A stretch of DNA of 64,000 nucleotides from Ischnura elegans. Its lineage: Eukaryota > Arthropoda > Insecta > Odonata > Coenagrionidae. This document shows, piece by piece, positions 23,901 through 32,174 of this stretch (position 1 is the stretch's first letter; each line of letters opens with the position of its first letter). A model generated the notes under the pieces. The model was not told where the DNA came from and ran no database searches. It saw only the letters and a list, made by a program, of their open reading frames with translations. The stretch is taken from positions 79,119,243-79,183,242 of the forward strand of contig NC_060248.1 of NCBI RefSeq assembly GCF_921293095.1, in the 5' to 3' direction. Position numbers and translations under genes: made by a program.

Positions 23901-26900
23901 AAAATGGCTTTGGACTTGGGAGCCATAAGGAAAGTGGTGATCTGTACATTTGCTCAGGTTGCTCACTATCCGTCATTTAATCCAAGGTTATTTAAAGCCA
24001 ATTTCAGGATTGTTGAGTTTTGTTCATGGTTAATTTTTTTTCCATGAAAGAAAACAAGTTGGCACCGCTAAATGTACACCTTATATAATTGTTAGAAAAA
24101 CAGTGTCGTTTGAAGTGCTCTTCTCAGATAAAGAATAGGCCTATTTTAGGTCTATTAATTTCAGGACAGGTTGTATGGCCAGAGTGTACTATTAAGATAA
24201 CATTAGTAATTTAAAAGAGTAAATTAATTAAATAAATGTTCTTAATTTAAAGAGTTAGTCAACGTTGCATAATTTAATATCCTTCAATCTCAGTTGTTAC
24301 AGTTTGTGTAGCTACTAATTCCATGCTCATTATGACGTAGTGAAGTAATTATTGTCTTTGCGGAAGTACTTTTCATTATGCTATTGATTGAGTAATATTT
24401 ACTGTCTTGTTTGTCAATAACTATGGTAAATGTGATGTAACTTGTGAGAATTTAATGCATATATTTTGACCAGTACTAACTCAATTGCTAGTTCCCTTTT
24501 CATGGAAAATTAAATTTAAATCTTTGTAGCTAAATAAGGAAAACAATGTCTCTTTCCTTACCATTCAATATGTTATTATGAAAATTAAGCTAGTCTGGAA
24601 TTTCATAAAAATGTATAATTTCATCTAATTATGAATTAATTCATGAATAAATATCTTGTATAAAGCTGCCATTTACAAATGTTTCTTATTAAATTTTTTC
24701 AGGAGTTAATGAAAGTTTTTGACTGCTACCAACCTGAAAGCCGCCAACTTCAATTTGTTCCACAAGTTCTTCAAATGGCTGTGTACAAGGAAGGAGAAAG
24801 TGCAGGAGGATCTGATGAAAAGTTTAAGATTGAACTTCCAGGGTCTCTCATCGTCCAAGCCATGCTTCACTTCAACAAACCGATCAAAGTAATTATACTT
24901 GATATCAATTTACCCCATTGATGTGCATATTCATCTATTGCTCATCTCTCTCTTCAGTGTACTGATTTATTCTTGCCCTTTCACCAGATGGAAACGTACC
25001 AAGTAAGCTGAGTAAAATATAATAGTTAGTCAAACCAATAGGTTAGCAAAAGAAAAGATGAGTAAATTTTGCCAAATATAGATGCTTTTCTTGATAACTA
25101 GGTTATTAATCTAAAGCCAATATCAGCATTTTTGTGGGGAACAAGATACATGTATAGTTTCATGTTGTATGGCAGTACATATCTTGGGAAACCAAACCTA
25201 AGCTTTGTAATACAAAATGTCCATGCCAATATATACTCTCCATTTTCAACCACGGCCAATTTTTGAGTGGATTTCAACATGGGCTCAAAATCATCAGAGC
25301 TGGAACTGTGTCTTACTCTCTTATGTGTTTAGTTAGCCAGTATGTATCCAAATCTTATTTCAGATGTGGATTGGTTAAAATGAAATGTCTGTTGCATGGA
25401 AGCCAGTGACATATTTGGATCTTGCGTTATCTGAGTTGGTAACGTTATTGGTGGAGTTGCAACTACAATTTGTGCTTTCTGAGAATCTAGTTTTTGTAGC
25501 CAATGCAGGATACAACATGAGGAATATGGAAAAGTTTGAAAGTCATCTTAGACCCCTTTTTTATGAAAATCAATTGGAATAATAGCCTTTGTACTTTTAT
25601 GTGGATGAGAAAAACAACAAGCCCATCTCCAAAAGGAATATTTTGAGGGGGGCTCACTTGACTAGGAGACACATTTTTGGTGGGGGGGCTGATTAAGAAG
25701 GAGTAAACCTTGGACTATGTCCCCTAAACATTCTTAATTCCTCTCCTCCCTTGCAATCCTACGGGACTCACTTACTGACAGAGTACTAATGCAGACGATG
25801 GAAGAAGCGCCATGTACAGCTACATACCATCAAATAGCCTAATCATAGATGGTAAAATGTTGATCAAAAGATATTAGAATGGATACAATGAGCTATTGTA
25901 GAGGAAAAATTTGTGTATAGTGCGACTTTCTTCAAATCACTAGTATGAATTACAAGATTGATTGTGATGATTGAGATTTAGAAACCTTCAAAAACTGACC
26001 AGAGAGGAGGACATTGATGGTCAAAGAGATGGAAAAAATGAGGAATGAGGTGGTGTACAAAATATTTTGTGGAGACTTCTGTGGAGCACCATGTACTTCA
26101 TAAAAACAGTGGGGTTTCCAGTTTTATTAGAGTTAACAATTAAATGAGGAACTTTTTGGAAGGGAAAGGCAATTCCTCCGAGGTAGGTCAAGAAGAGTGT
26201 AGTCAACGGTGATAACAGGGGCAAGAAGCAGTTCATTCGGAATAGGGAGGAATGTAGCATTTTAGTAAACAAATTCTTGTTTTATAGCAATAATAAAAGG
26301 GAAGATGGTTTTATATGTAGTTTTATTGCTGAATTCATAGCATTTCAGTTACCATAATTTTTGTGCCCTTTATGTTCTTGTACCCTTTACGTTTCTGGTG
26401 TCTCACGAGCACTTTGCCATTGCTTATCAGATGATACTTGTGGGCTATAATTTTTGGGGAATAACCATGGAGTGATGTTGGAGTTTTTCCTGTTGGTCAC
26501 GACTTTATCAAATCTATTTCAGTGAGATAAAGATTATCTATTGCAGTTATTGGAAATCAAAGCTTTCTAACCTCTTATTGTTTCGTAAGTATAGTCCTAA
26601 GTTATTTTTAAAGATTTATTGACACCAATATGTGTATTTCATCCACCTAATTTGTTTATGCCAGTCAATAAATACCTTAAATGTTATTTCCGTTCCACTC
26701 GTTATAATTCTGTCAAATATTTCCATGTTGTTTTGTTTTTGAACTGTAATAAATGGACTTTGAATCTTTCAGATCATAAACAGCCTATTGGAAATGCATC
26801 CTTCAGTCTTACAGGCTGTCTGTTGTGATCATAGAGGAAGCTATATAATGGATCATGTTATGGATAGTGAATTTGTTGGTGCTAAGAGTAGGGAGAAGAT

Positions 26901-27580
26901 ATTCAGAAAGCTGATGGTAAGATCGTGACTCTAACGTAGCTATATTACTCAAAGAAGACTCTGTGCTTGTTTAATGTTATACTTGATCACAGTTTAAGTT
27001 TCAGTCACTTTGGCTCTAGCAGTAAGGTTGTGAAATACACATGTAATTGATGCTATGTACTAATTCCATCCCTCAATAATTTTACATCATCAAACTTTAT
27101 ACTAATCTTGCATCAAATGGGCAAATTACTTGGTAGTCAAGATATATCTCTCTATTTGGGAATAAATGTTTGAAGCTTAAACGTGGTTACACTTCTCATT
27201 TTTTGATGCTGGTTATATACAATTCTTTAAAATTTTTATTGTTGAAACCAATTCTGAAGGTTATATGAATATTTGTTTGAGCTGTTTTCTTTCTTTCATA
27301 CTAGGGTGCATATGTTGCATTGGCTACTTCCAAGTGTGGTTCCCGAAGCCTGGAATCCATGTGGAAGCAAATGGGTGTTAGTTTTAGACGACAAGTATTG
27401 GATGAGTTGAGTCCTCGAGAAAACCAAATAATGGCTTGTCCCATCGGGCGTATCATAGCATCCAAAACGTTGTTACCTCTTTACAAGAGGAATTTTGAAG
27501 ATTGGAAACAGGCTCAGCTTGGGGATGAGAAAAAGAGGACATTATTTGCTGACATTATTGGCACTGGTGAAAAATCGTAA
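5741..27580 (+). CDS. NOP9: Nucleolar protein 9 homologue (Pumilio-repeat pre-rRNA-binding protein), 8 exons
   Basis: Coding exons: 5741-5924, 5994-6220, 6298-6601, 7096-7421, 10547-10687, 24703-24888, 26773-26916, 27305-27580. They total 1788 bases, 595 residues plus TAA, and all introns are GT-AG with matching phases. The N-terminus is a Lys/Arg tract (residues 7-27) like a nucleolar signal. The rest is alpha-helical Pumilio-type repeats, with blocks such as FGDPFASHVLQKLL, DHRGSYIMDHVMD and TSKCGSRSLESMW. The C-terminal block with GRIIASKTLLPLYKRN is the usual Nop9 ending, and the length is close to the roughly 640 residues of mammalian NOP9. In yeast, Nop9 binds 18S precursor RNA in the nucleolus and restrains Nob1 cleavage; the same role is inferred here. 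ATG 5741 has A at -3 and G at +4. No frameshift or stop was found. Confidence 0.93.
5994..6220 (+). CDS. NOP9: NOP9 coding exon 2
   Basis: The acceptor is TTTTCAG|AAGTG and the donor CCAAG|GTAATA. It completes a split Glu codon and ends in phase 0. It encodes a clear Pumilio-like repeat with SHVLQKLLLVVAEQ. Confidence 0.9.
6298..6601 (+). CDS. NOP9: NOP9 coding exon 3
   Basis: The acceptor is TTCTAG|GATAC. The donor is GGTG|GTAAGC, chosen over the alternative four bases upstream because only this leaves phase 1 to match exon 4. It encodes DTYAVHVVRTVLLCISG, a Pumilio-type helix, followed by a less conserved linker. Confidence 0.88.
7096..7421 (+). CDS. NOP9: NOP9 coding exon 4
   Basis: The acceptor is TTTATAG|ATATGG and the donor TTATTG|GTAAGC. 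It encodes FEGLTSGLLQSLLFAL and HKRANFSVQRLFGF, two helical repeats. It ends in phase 0. A 3.1-kb intron with foldback elements follows. Confidence 0.9.
7985..8079. mobile_element. 95-bp perfect-palindrome MITE flanked by TTAA
   Basis: Arms of 45 bases (7985-8029 and 8035-8079) are exact reverse complements around the loop CCTGC. TTAA stands on both sides (7981-7984, 8080-8083). TTAA duplication is typical of piggyBac-mobilised elements, so I infer a minimal non-autonomous element; an inverted duplication is the alternative. Confidence 0.6.
8084..8835. mobile_element. Foldback MITE, piggyBac-type ends
   Basis: The ends are CCCTTTCACTGCTGT and its complement, directly inside TTAA at 8080-8083 and 8836-8839. 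Inner arms (about 8145-8442 and 8486-8790) are long, imperfect inverted repeats around a 43-base loop; they hold AATCAATCAATCAAT and CTACCTCCGGAAAAGTGACC. There is no transposase. The CCCTTT-TTAA ends resemble those of the piggyBac copy at 21167. Confidence 0.8.
9528..9917. mobile_element. Foldback element in NOP9 intron 4
   Basis: Inverted arms of about 100 bases: CTCATTAATTCTTAGC and GAAGCTATTGCTTGCTCTCA on the left recur in complement on the right (9821-9917). The inner 180 bases are unique. Ends near CACT(C)TTA; no clear target duplication, so the family is not assigned. Confidence 0.65.
10547..10687 (+). CDS. NOP9: NOP9 coding exon 5
   Basis: The acceptor is CACACAG|CTGG and the donor ATGCAG|GTATTT. 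It has 47 codons, phase 0 at both ends, encoding GHHFVLSYIAQACQRLGH of one repeat. The next exon is 14 kb away; the joined sequence reads smoothly into LMKVFDCYQPESRQLQF, so no exon seems to be missed. Confidence 0.88.
10718..12455 (+). mobile_element. pogo/Tc1-type DNA element, non-autonomous
   Basis: The terminal inverted repeat is (C/T)AGTAGACTC(T)TGTTA at the left and TAACGAGTCTACTG at the right. TA flanks both sides (10716-10717, 12456-12457). Subterminal words TTACGAA, GTTATTAC and CGTAATTACGAA repeat. No transposase frame was found over 1738 bases. A stretch of about 55 bases holding AGAGCAATTTTTTTCGGCTC and GGCTGTGTTGCAC appears twice in the same direction (about 11337 and 12229), so the element has an internal duplication. 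Five rounds of AATCCCTCTGAG(A/C)CT lie at about 11933-11998. Confidence 0.8.
13199..14518 (+). mobile_element. pogo/Tc1-type DNA element, non-autonomous (second family)
   Basis: Ends CAGTGGAACTTGGTTAGTA and its complement, with TA at 13197-13198 and 14519-14520. Subterminal GTACTAACCAGGAAAACGTA words repeat at both ends. Open frame 13494-13760 inside has no recognisable domain. The element is 1320 bases long, and mobilisation by a pogo/Tigger-like transposase is inferred from the TA target and CAGT ends. Confidence 0.85.
14841..16703 (+). pseudogene. Penelope-like reverse transcriptase / GIY-YIG endonuclease, one in-frame stop
   Basis: One frame is open from 14841 and interrupted only by TAG at 15975-15977, after which the same frame goes on to 16703. 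The RT blocks run in order: FTKADKGSSIVILNKSDY, YGLPKTHK with PIRPVVS, motif A SFDVSNLFTSIP, motif B SMGSPLSPILADIFMDNLE, motif C YFRYVDD (the catalytic Asp pair) and HFLDLTI. After the stop come INSMLNRLL and the nuclease block GVYALTCDECNGVYVGQTGR with a later TRVDEHKR. The fused RT-GIY-YIG order identifies Penelope-like elements, which use the nuclease to prime reverse transcription. The first 150-200 residues of a full-length protein are missing. TAG is read as a nonsense mutation; readthrough is unlikely but untested. Confidence 0.9.
14841..17000 (+). mobile_element. Penelope-like retroelement, 5'-truncated
   Basis: A 5'-truncated copy starts next to the AATT-rich tract at 14830 and runs through an RT/GIY-YIG frame to a 3' region with GTTGAAACTAGTAGACTG (about 16931-16948) and a tail near 16966-17040 that resembles 41858-41945. 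Truncation at the 5' end is usual for this class. The precise 3' limit is uncertain. Confidence 0.8.
17129..17787 (+). mobile_element. hAT-like non-autonomous element
   Basis: Ends CAGGGTTCCCACTC and GAGTGGGAACCCTG are a perfect 14-bp inverted repeat. GTAGGG precedes (17123-17128) and follows (17788-17793) the element. CAGGG ends fit hAT and related families; hAT normally duplicates 8 bp, so the 6-bp match leaves the family open. Many copies of (A)CCGTGAA(T/A) and CCTGGAAA line both ends, a subterminal repeat pattern. There is no transposase. Confidence 0.8.
17794..19194. other. No supported gene; intronic, partly GC-rich
   Basis: Inside NOP9 intron 5. 18540-18850 is G-rich and CpG-containing, and 18960-19170 is a run of related short words (TTCGGAGGCTG, GGAGACAAGAG, TTGCGC(A/G)AAAA). 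It lies next to the inverted pogo copy and may be part of it. No coding function is recognised. Confidence 0.4.
19195..20170 (-). mobile_element. Inverted, truncated copy of the 10718-12455 pogo-type element
   Basis: The complement of 20170-19195 aligns with 10718-11690: same end (CAGTAGACTCTTGTTAATACGA, TA at 20171-20172), same inner words (GGGACCAACGATTTGC, GCGCCAAATTCGAAA, CCACCAAAACA). The match stops near 19195 and the second end is not found. It lies in opposite orientation to the first copy in the same intron. Confidence 0.8.
20726..20793 (+). repeat. tRNA-like SINE head (degenerate)
   Basis: CTGGTGGCAGCAGGAC resembles an A box region, and GTGAGTTCAAGTCCCACCTGG carries a B-box-like word with a T-arm of four of five pairs. 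AACTGCTAAAC resembles a serine-type anticodon loop, but the stem is poor. It is more likely an old SINE fragment than a functional tRNA. Confidence 0.35.
21167..23406 (-). mobile_element. piggyBac-family transposon, decayed
   Basis: TTAA flanks both ends (21163-21166, 23407-23410), and the ends read CCCTTAAACAGCGG and, in complement, CCCTTGAACGGCTAG. A 16-bp palindrome GTGCCCATATGGGCAC lies near each end (21298-21313, 23375-23390) followed by GCTAGCC, and a partial inverted copy lies at 23003-23020. The element contains a minus-strand transposase remnant. Confidence 0.9.
21660..22768 (-). pseudogene. piggyBac transposase remnant
   Basis: Reading leftward from 22768, the piggyBac blocks appear in the family order: LKHDESMIKYFGNHGYKQFI, LNAPQDYLVDF (about 22540-22510), YFDNRFTS with GCEATGTVVRK (about 22390-22310), GGTDLTDQNINRYR (about 22060-22020), DAVIVNAWI with FRREIAQVF (about 21960-21880), and a cysteine-containing tail with RRRCSYEE and DCAKCP (about 21740-21665). 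Two catalytic-type aspartates (in FDN and GGTDLTD) are still present, but stops (for example TAG codons near 22549 and 22503) and frameshifts break the frame. The N-terminal part is missing. The element cannot mobilise itself. Confidence 0.85.
23411..24702. other. Remainder of NOP9 intron 5
   Basis: AT-rich DNA with no transposon end or coding signal I can support. The short open frame 23588-23791 has no known domain. The acceptor for exon 6 lies at its end (TTTTTTCAG). Confidence 0.6.
24703..24888 (+). CDS. NOP9: NOP9 coding exon 6
   Basis: The acceptor is TTTTTTCAG|GAG and the donor ATCAAA|GTAATT. It has 62 codons, phase 0, encoding YQPESRQLQFVPQVLQMAVY and SLIVQAMLHFNKPIK, a repeat typical of the second half of Nop9. 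Confidence 0.88.
24889..26772. other. NOP9 intron 6
   Basis: 1.9 kb, AT-rich. Contains a short G-rich tract at about 25650-25690 similar in style to the one near 38330. No gene or transposon end is supported. Confidence 0.6.
26773..26916 (+). CDS. NOP9: NOP9 coding exon 7
   Basis: The acceptor is CTTTCAG|ATCA and the donor CTGATG|GTAAGA. It has 48 codons, encoding INSLLEMHPSVLQAV and CDHRGSYIMDHVMDSEF, a well-kept Pumilio-like repeat. Confidence 0.9.
27305..27580 (+). CDS. NOP9: NOP9 coding exon 8 (terminal)
   Basis: The acceptor is ATACTAG|GGTGCA. It has 91 codons and then TAA. It encodes KCGSRSLESMWKQMG and the family's closing block GRIIASKTLLPLYKR with EDWKQAQ. Little follows this block, as in other Nop9 proteins. 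Confidence 0.92.
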   Translation, partial: GAYVALATSKCGSRSLESMWKQMGVSFRRQVLDELSPRENQIMACPIGRIIASKTLLPLYKRNFEDWKQAQLGDEKKRTLFADIIGTGEKS

Positions 27581-27960
27581 TCTTCCTTTTTCAAGAGAAG
27601 TGACTGACAATATCAGTGTGAAAGTTTTTTATACATTCATTGTATAATCAGTGTGTAAGGTTCTGTGTGAATAGGAACTAGTACTGTGGAGTGGAAAGGT
27701 TTCAATGCATTTACTACGAACTGTTAATTTCATTTTTGGCGATTAACTTACTGCTTTAGCGGCACTCGAAGCTTGAAATAGTTTTTTTACCTTCATTACA
27801 TTTTACCTAACTTACAAAACTTGGGTTTGAATTTACCTGATATGTTGTGATTATTTTTTTATAATTACTTATAAATTAACTTTTTATTTCTTTTGTCTCA
27901 AAGGTGATAGTATAAAATGTCTTCATGACTACGAATAAAACTGATGAAACTACTGCTATA
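27581..27960 (+). terminator. NOP9 3' UTR and poly(A) signal
   Basis: AATAAA at 27934-27939 is the first good signal after the stop, giving a 3' UTR of about 375 bases. The UTR includes 27838-27909, which is repeated exactly at 29399-29470. Confidence 0.6.
27838..27909 (+). repeat. 72-bp exact direct duplication, copy 1
   Basis: Identical over all 72 bases to 29399-29470. AT-rich, ending in TTTTGTCTCAAAGGTGATA, and lying in the NOP9 3' UTR. Confidence 0.9.
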
Positions 27961-28402
27961 ACCTCTTTAATTTTTGACTTCATTTGTTGCTTTCATTAGT
28001 CAACTCTTTTATTATTCAACTCAATGAGGTCTGGGAAAGTTTGCCCACGTTGTGTCTGTTGAGAATCTTTTTTTTTAAGTATATTATATGCAATGTTGAA
28101 CAATAATTTTTATGTTATTGATTTGTCATCTACATCTTTACCCTATGATTTTAAATTTCCTTTGTGTAGAAAAGTTTACAGTTATGTGATTCAACAAGGC
28201 TTACCCTAGAATGAACATCTACACAGAAGTCCACACCAATAATGACTATCAGTATCTTGTTTCTTCATAATGCTGGGCAGAAGTTATTTTGTATTTCTCT
28301 TTTTGTTATTCATTTGATACATAAAATGGAGATTATTTAAATATTGTCAGGACTAATCTTAATGGAAGGTGTGTGAAGAACTCCTCATTTGCCAATTATA
28401 TA

Positions 28403-28984
28403 CAGTGGAACCTCGTTAAAGCAAGTACGGGCTATAGCGACACCCCCGCTATTACGAGAGATAGCCGATGCACCGTCAATTGGCCCTATAATAAGCGTGT
28501 TAGAAAATTCGTTTTTACGAGACCCTTTCGGTGTTGGCTCTCGCCATAGCGAGGGTTTCACCGCCGGAAGACTTTCATGAAGACTCCTTAACCTCTGTAA
28601 TTGCTAGCGATCTGTTAGAAATGAAGTTAATGGAGTGCTCAGTCTCAAATTTATGTGGTAAACTGTCGTTCGATAAATATAATTATGACGAAACAATGCT
28701 TTGCATGATTTTTATTCAGTGCGGCGCTTATAAATTGTTTGAATAGTTAGTCGTTATTTGAGTAAGGAAATTTAGTGATGCAAAAAAACATCGCCTTTCG
28801 CCTGGATTTATGCTTCCGTTTATCGGATAGATGTTTATCTGTCGCAGCAACACTCCTGTTCCTGTATATCTGTTCGCAACAGGTATATTGGCTATTATTT
28901 GCTCCACCTCCGGTAAAGCGACAATTCGCTATAGCGAGTGTTTATTAGTGCACCGTGGGGTGTCGTTATATCGAGGTTTCACTG
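28403..28984 (+). mobile_element. pogo-type MITE (third family)
   Basis: Ends CAGTGGAACCTCGTTA and, in complement, CAGTGAAACCTCGATA, with TA at 28401-28402 and 28985-28986. Subterminal CTATAGCGA and CGCTAT words repeat. It is 582 bases long with no transposase. It inserted just downstream of NOP9. Confidence 0.85.
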
Positions 28985-29398
28985 TATTGAGCACTTATTT
29001 TGGTAATTTTTGATTTTTTATGAAAGTATTTTATCATCATCATAGAAGAGACCTAGGTGTAAGTGCCCAAGGTGTTAAAATTTCATCTCCTAAATTTGGC
29101 ACCATAATGTGGGAATGAGAGATGTCATTCACTGGCTATAAAGCTGGACATAAAAGCCAGTGATCAACACCATGAATATGCTAACCTGGTTCGACCAAGA
29201 AATTTTCTTGTGCACTTATCACATTTTAATCATTTATTAAGATGGATATCATGTCTGTTACACGCTGTGAGGGGATTTTTAGGAAAATTTTGTAAATACA
29301 TATACCTAGGAAAATTTTGTAAATACATATATCTCAAAAGTCTATGTACTTATTTTTGGTCAATTAATGTCCACTTGTGGAATGAAGGTTCCACCCTA

Positions 29399-29470
29399 TG
29401 ATATGTTGTGATTATTTTTTTATAATTACTTATAAATTAACTTTTTATTTCTTTTGTCTCAAAGGTGATA
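29399..29470 (+). repeat. 72-bp exact direct duplication, copy 2
   Basis: Exact copy of 27838-27909, 1561 bases downstream, in the same orientation. Next to it begins a C-rich tract (29471-29640). Confidence 0.9.
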
Positions 29471-31021
29471 CCCCATCATCAGCACAAACTGCACTACTTC
29501 CACTCTCCTCCCTTCTTACCACTCTATCACGTACAGAAAAGCACCAATCCTGCGCTACATTCAGATCCACCCTCCCATCTCTCCCCAGCACTGCCCCCCC
29601 TTCTTCTTCCTCCTCACCATGCAACCGCCCAAGACGCAAGATGCAAAAAATTTTCATGTTTAATGCATCAAAAAAGTTTCTTGAAATTTCATTCAGCCAT
29701 AAGTGAGTGCGTGATGCTAAACTGGAATTTTTCTGATCAGTATCATTGCAAGCAAATGATTCAAGTGGTTGGAAACTATAATCCAACTTATGGCATGAAA
29801 TTTTTCAATCCATGCACTCACAATGAGGCCTCTTATCATCATTACAATGAAAAATTAAATACACTCGAAATTCTGATTGCTTTGCCAATCACTCAAATGA
29901 AAAAATGATCGGAAAAAAGGGAACATCCAATTCATCTCAAGCACACTGCTTGTAAACTATCCAGTCCCATATTAGTCCCATGTGTTTCACATCACTCCCT
30001 GACTGACTCTGGACTTCAATTTCAGATCTAAAATGTTTAACCCTCTCAATGTGACTGACTGATATATTGACTTTAGCATCTCAGACAAAAAGAGTGGCGA
30101 GCAAATGTACGTATCTGCTATTGTTAAATGTGTTACTTTTATTATACTGCTATATTTACATACCTTTTTAGTTGAAAATTTACTTATCATACTTGAGAAG
30201 TTCAACATGAATAATTTAAAGAAGTCAAAACGGCATAAAAGGCATAAAAAATAACTTCACAATGCTATTTTCCTTAAGGTGCTTAGTTATATTAAATTGC
30301 TTTCACATTATTTCTTGTGCATCAGGATGAAAGCTAGTGTTGAGGGGTTTACTTTAATTCATATAGACTGAAGCAGTACTTCATTTCTAAAATTATGGGT
30401 ACTGAATTAACACAAACCATACGTACATAATTTTCAAATGTAGCCTTAAATAAATACGCCCCCTTAAATTTTCGATTTTTTAGAACTTTTATTTTAAGTC
30501 ACAATGAAGAATCATGTCTTCGAAATAGAAAAAAAAGCGATGAAATATTTTGGTATGAACCAGTTTTCCTGGGGAGGTGCTGGAAAGTGCATTCCGGCCG
30601 AAATTAAGCCCTGACCTCGGGGGCGGTGCTAAGGATTCAGGGCCCCTCCGTGCACAAATTTTTGTGAGGCCACAATTTTCCCAGTTCACTACATGCAGTT
30701 CACAGTACCCAGTGTTATAACCGCGGGGGAATGAGGGCATAGATCCCCCCTGCAAAACCTCAGTGAAATAAAAAAATTATTTAAAACTGTTGTCTAGTAT
30801 TGACATATAATAACTGCATTTGCATTAAGTTAAAGATCATTTATAAATATGGCAGTGGGATGAGCCACAAACCCCTGGCCCTTACCTAAACCTTCGGATG
30901 TTGCCTTAGGGAGGTCGCACCCCCAAGCCATTCATTCCATCCCCACCCCAAAGCATGTTCCTAGGTATGCCACTGATATAAACTATGTTTGTAGTAATGG
31001 AAATGAATTAAAGGCTTCGTA
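29471..31021. other. No supported gene; C-rich tract then AT-rich DNA
   Basis: 29471-29640 is rich in C and CCTCC words; open frames on both strands (29465-29908 plus, 29445-29786 minus) have low-complexity content and no known domain. 30590-30960 carries degraded CCCC/GGGG-rich pieces that look like old transposon DNA but without ends I can define. Confidence 0.4.
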
Positions 31022-31220
31022 CCCACATAGCACAAAATATCTGCTAGATGTCTGCAAAATATCCAGAACGTCTTCAGCTAATACCTAGAAAATATATTCT
31101 AATAACTTGCAGACATCTTCAAAACATTTAGTAGATATCTCAATGTCCGCATTTCTGATATCTACAAGAAAATTGAGAAGATATTTTCTGGACATTCACA
31201 GTCAAATTGGACCCACTGGG
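31022..31220 (+). repeat. Internally repetitive element, AGATATCT type
   Basis: Begins CCCACATAGCACAAAATATC and ends about GGACCCACTGGG. The body is made of ATATCTGCTAGATGTCTGC, AAAATATCC, CTAGAAAATAT and TAGTAGATATCT words. It is the clearest-ended member of the family also found at 1-139, 4743-4913 and 5099-5285. Confidence 0.6.
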
Positions 31221-31407
31221 AAAATTCAGGATAAATGACTCGAATATATGATATGGTTTGGTGTAACTAGAGTTTATTTTTCAGCGGACAACCAGGTGGT
31301 GGAGTATGAGGTGATGGTAGTTTATCTTCTGGGGATTCTTCCTGATTATTAGAACCTGTAAATTTGTTTTCAATTGGCAATGAGTCCGTAAAATATTCGT
31401 TACTAAA

Positions 31408-31480
31408 TAATAGCCAGTTTAAATGACGAACGAACGATTCGCTGCACTGAATCGTTCGTTATTTAAACTGGTTACTATTT
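31408..31480. repeat. Imperfect hairpin
   Basis: Arms about 31408-31440 and 31449-31480 pair with a few mismatches (AATAGCCAGTTTAAAT against ATTTAAACTGGTTACTATT; GAACGATTC against GAATCGTTC). It stands at the left edge of the CpG-rich promoter-like region. Confidence 0.7.
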
Positions 31481-31489
31481 CCTTGCTCG

Positions 31490-32174
31490 TCTCGGTGGTC
31501 CCTTTGGCCGGGGCCGCCCGGGCCGCGGAGTTTTCGGGGCCCTTATCACCGCAACTGCTGAAGACCAAGGGATAACTCGAACTTATGACTACGAGTGGTT
31601 CAATTTTTCATTTTCGATTTTCCCGCCTTCTATCCTATTGTAAAAACTTCCAACTTTGGCCGGAGGAGATCGCAACAGTCGCCACTCCGACCGTTGCGAA
31701 GTCGATCGTATTCCGGCATGTCGCCCGGAGAACACAGTCGATAGAGGTCTCTGCGTCCGTGGGGGCGACTCCGGCGCGGAAGGAGAAGAGCGAAGAGGAG
31801 CAGCCGAAAGTGGATGGGGGTGACGAAGGACGAGGTCGGGAAACCTCCAGGTGACGTCATGACGAGACGTAGGTGCGCGGAGGAGAGGGAGTCGGCTCTT
31901 GTGTGGACGCCCGGGGGATGGGGGTGTCCTGGCGCAAAAGGGGTTTTCAAGGCAGTCCTCCCTCCCCTTCCCAGTCGCTGTCGCGGTCCCGTGGGGAGAA
32001 CGTCGTGAGAAACGAGAATCGCCGGCCGTGAAGCACGAGGTGCCGTATCGAAGAAGAAGCCGAATTCTTTTCGTTGCCAGTTCGATTCCTGCAGCACAGA
32101 ACCCTATATCCTGACACAGAAGTCAAGGGAAATTCCATCAGCATCCTGCTCCATTGCTAGTATTTCGAGCACCG
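31490..32174 (+). promoter_or_regulatory. CpG-rich promoter and probable non-coding first exon
   Basis: A sharp change from AT-rich DNA to CpG-dense sequence (for example GGCCGGGGCCGCCCGGGCCG at about 31507), ending at a strong donor ACCG|GTGAGTG (32174|32175). Together these suggest a promoter and a 5' untranslated exon of a plus-strand gene lying mostly outside the window. No start codon opens a recognisable protein before the donor. Long frames on both strands (31585-31854 plus, 31630-32097 minus) fit GC-rich chance frames. Transcription itself is not shown by the sequence. Confidence 0.45.
31852..31859. promoter_or_regulatory. CRE-like site TGACGTCA
   Basis: The full 8-bp palindrome bound by CREB/ATF-type factors lies in the middle of the CpG-rich region, where such a site is often functional. 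The same word also occurs in the repeats near 1636 and 3970, so presence alone is weak evidence. Confidence 0.4.

Noticed and set aside
29445-29908. Open frames on both strands after the 72-bp duplication
   Set aside because: Low-complexity Pro/Ser or Glu/Gly content from a C-rich tract; no domain and no support as an exon.
30590-30960. Possible hAT-like element remnant
   Set aside because: CCCC/GGGG-rich pieces resemble MITE interiors, but no paired ends or target duplication could be found.
31630-32097. 155-codon minus-strand open frame in the CpG-rich region
   Set aside because: GC-rich DNA has few stops in some frames; the peptide is Arg/Pro/Gly-rich with no domain and there are competing frames on both strands.
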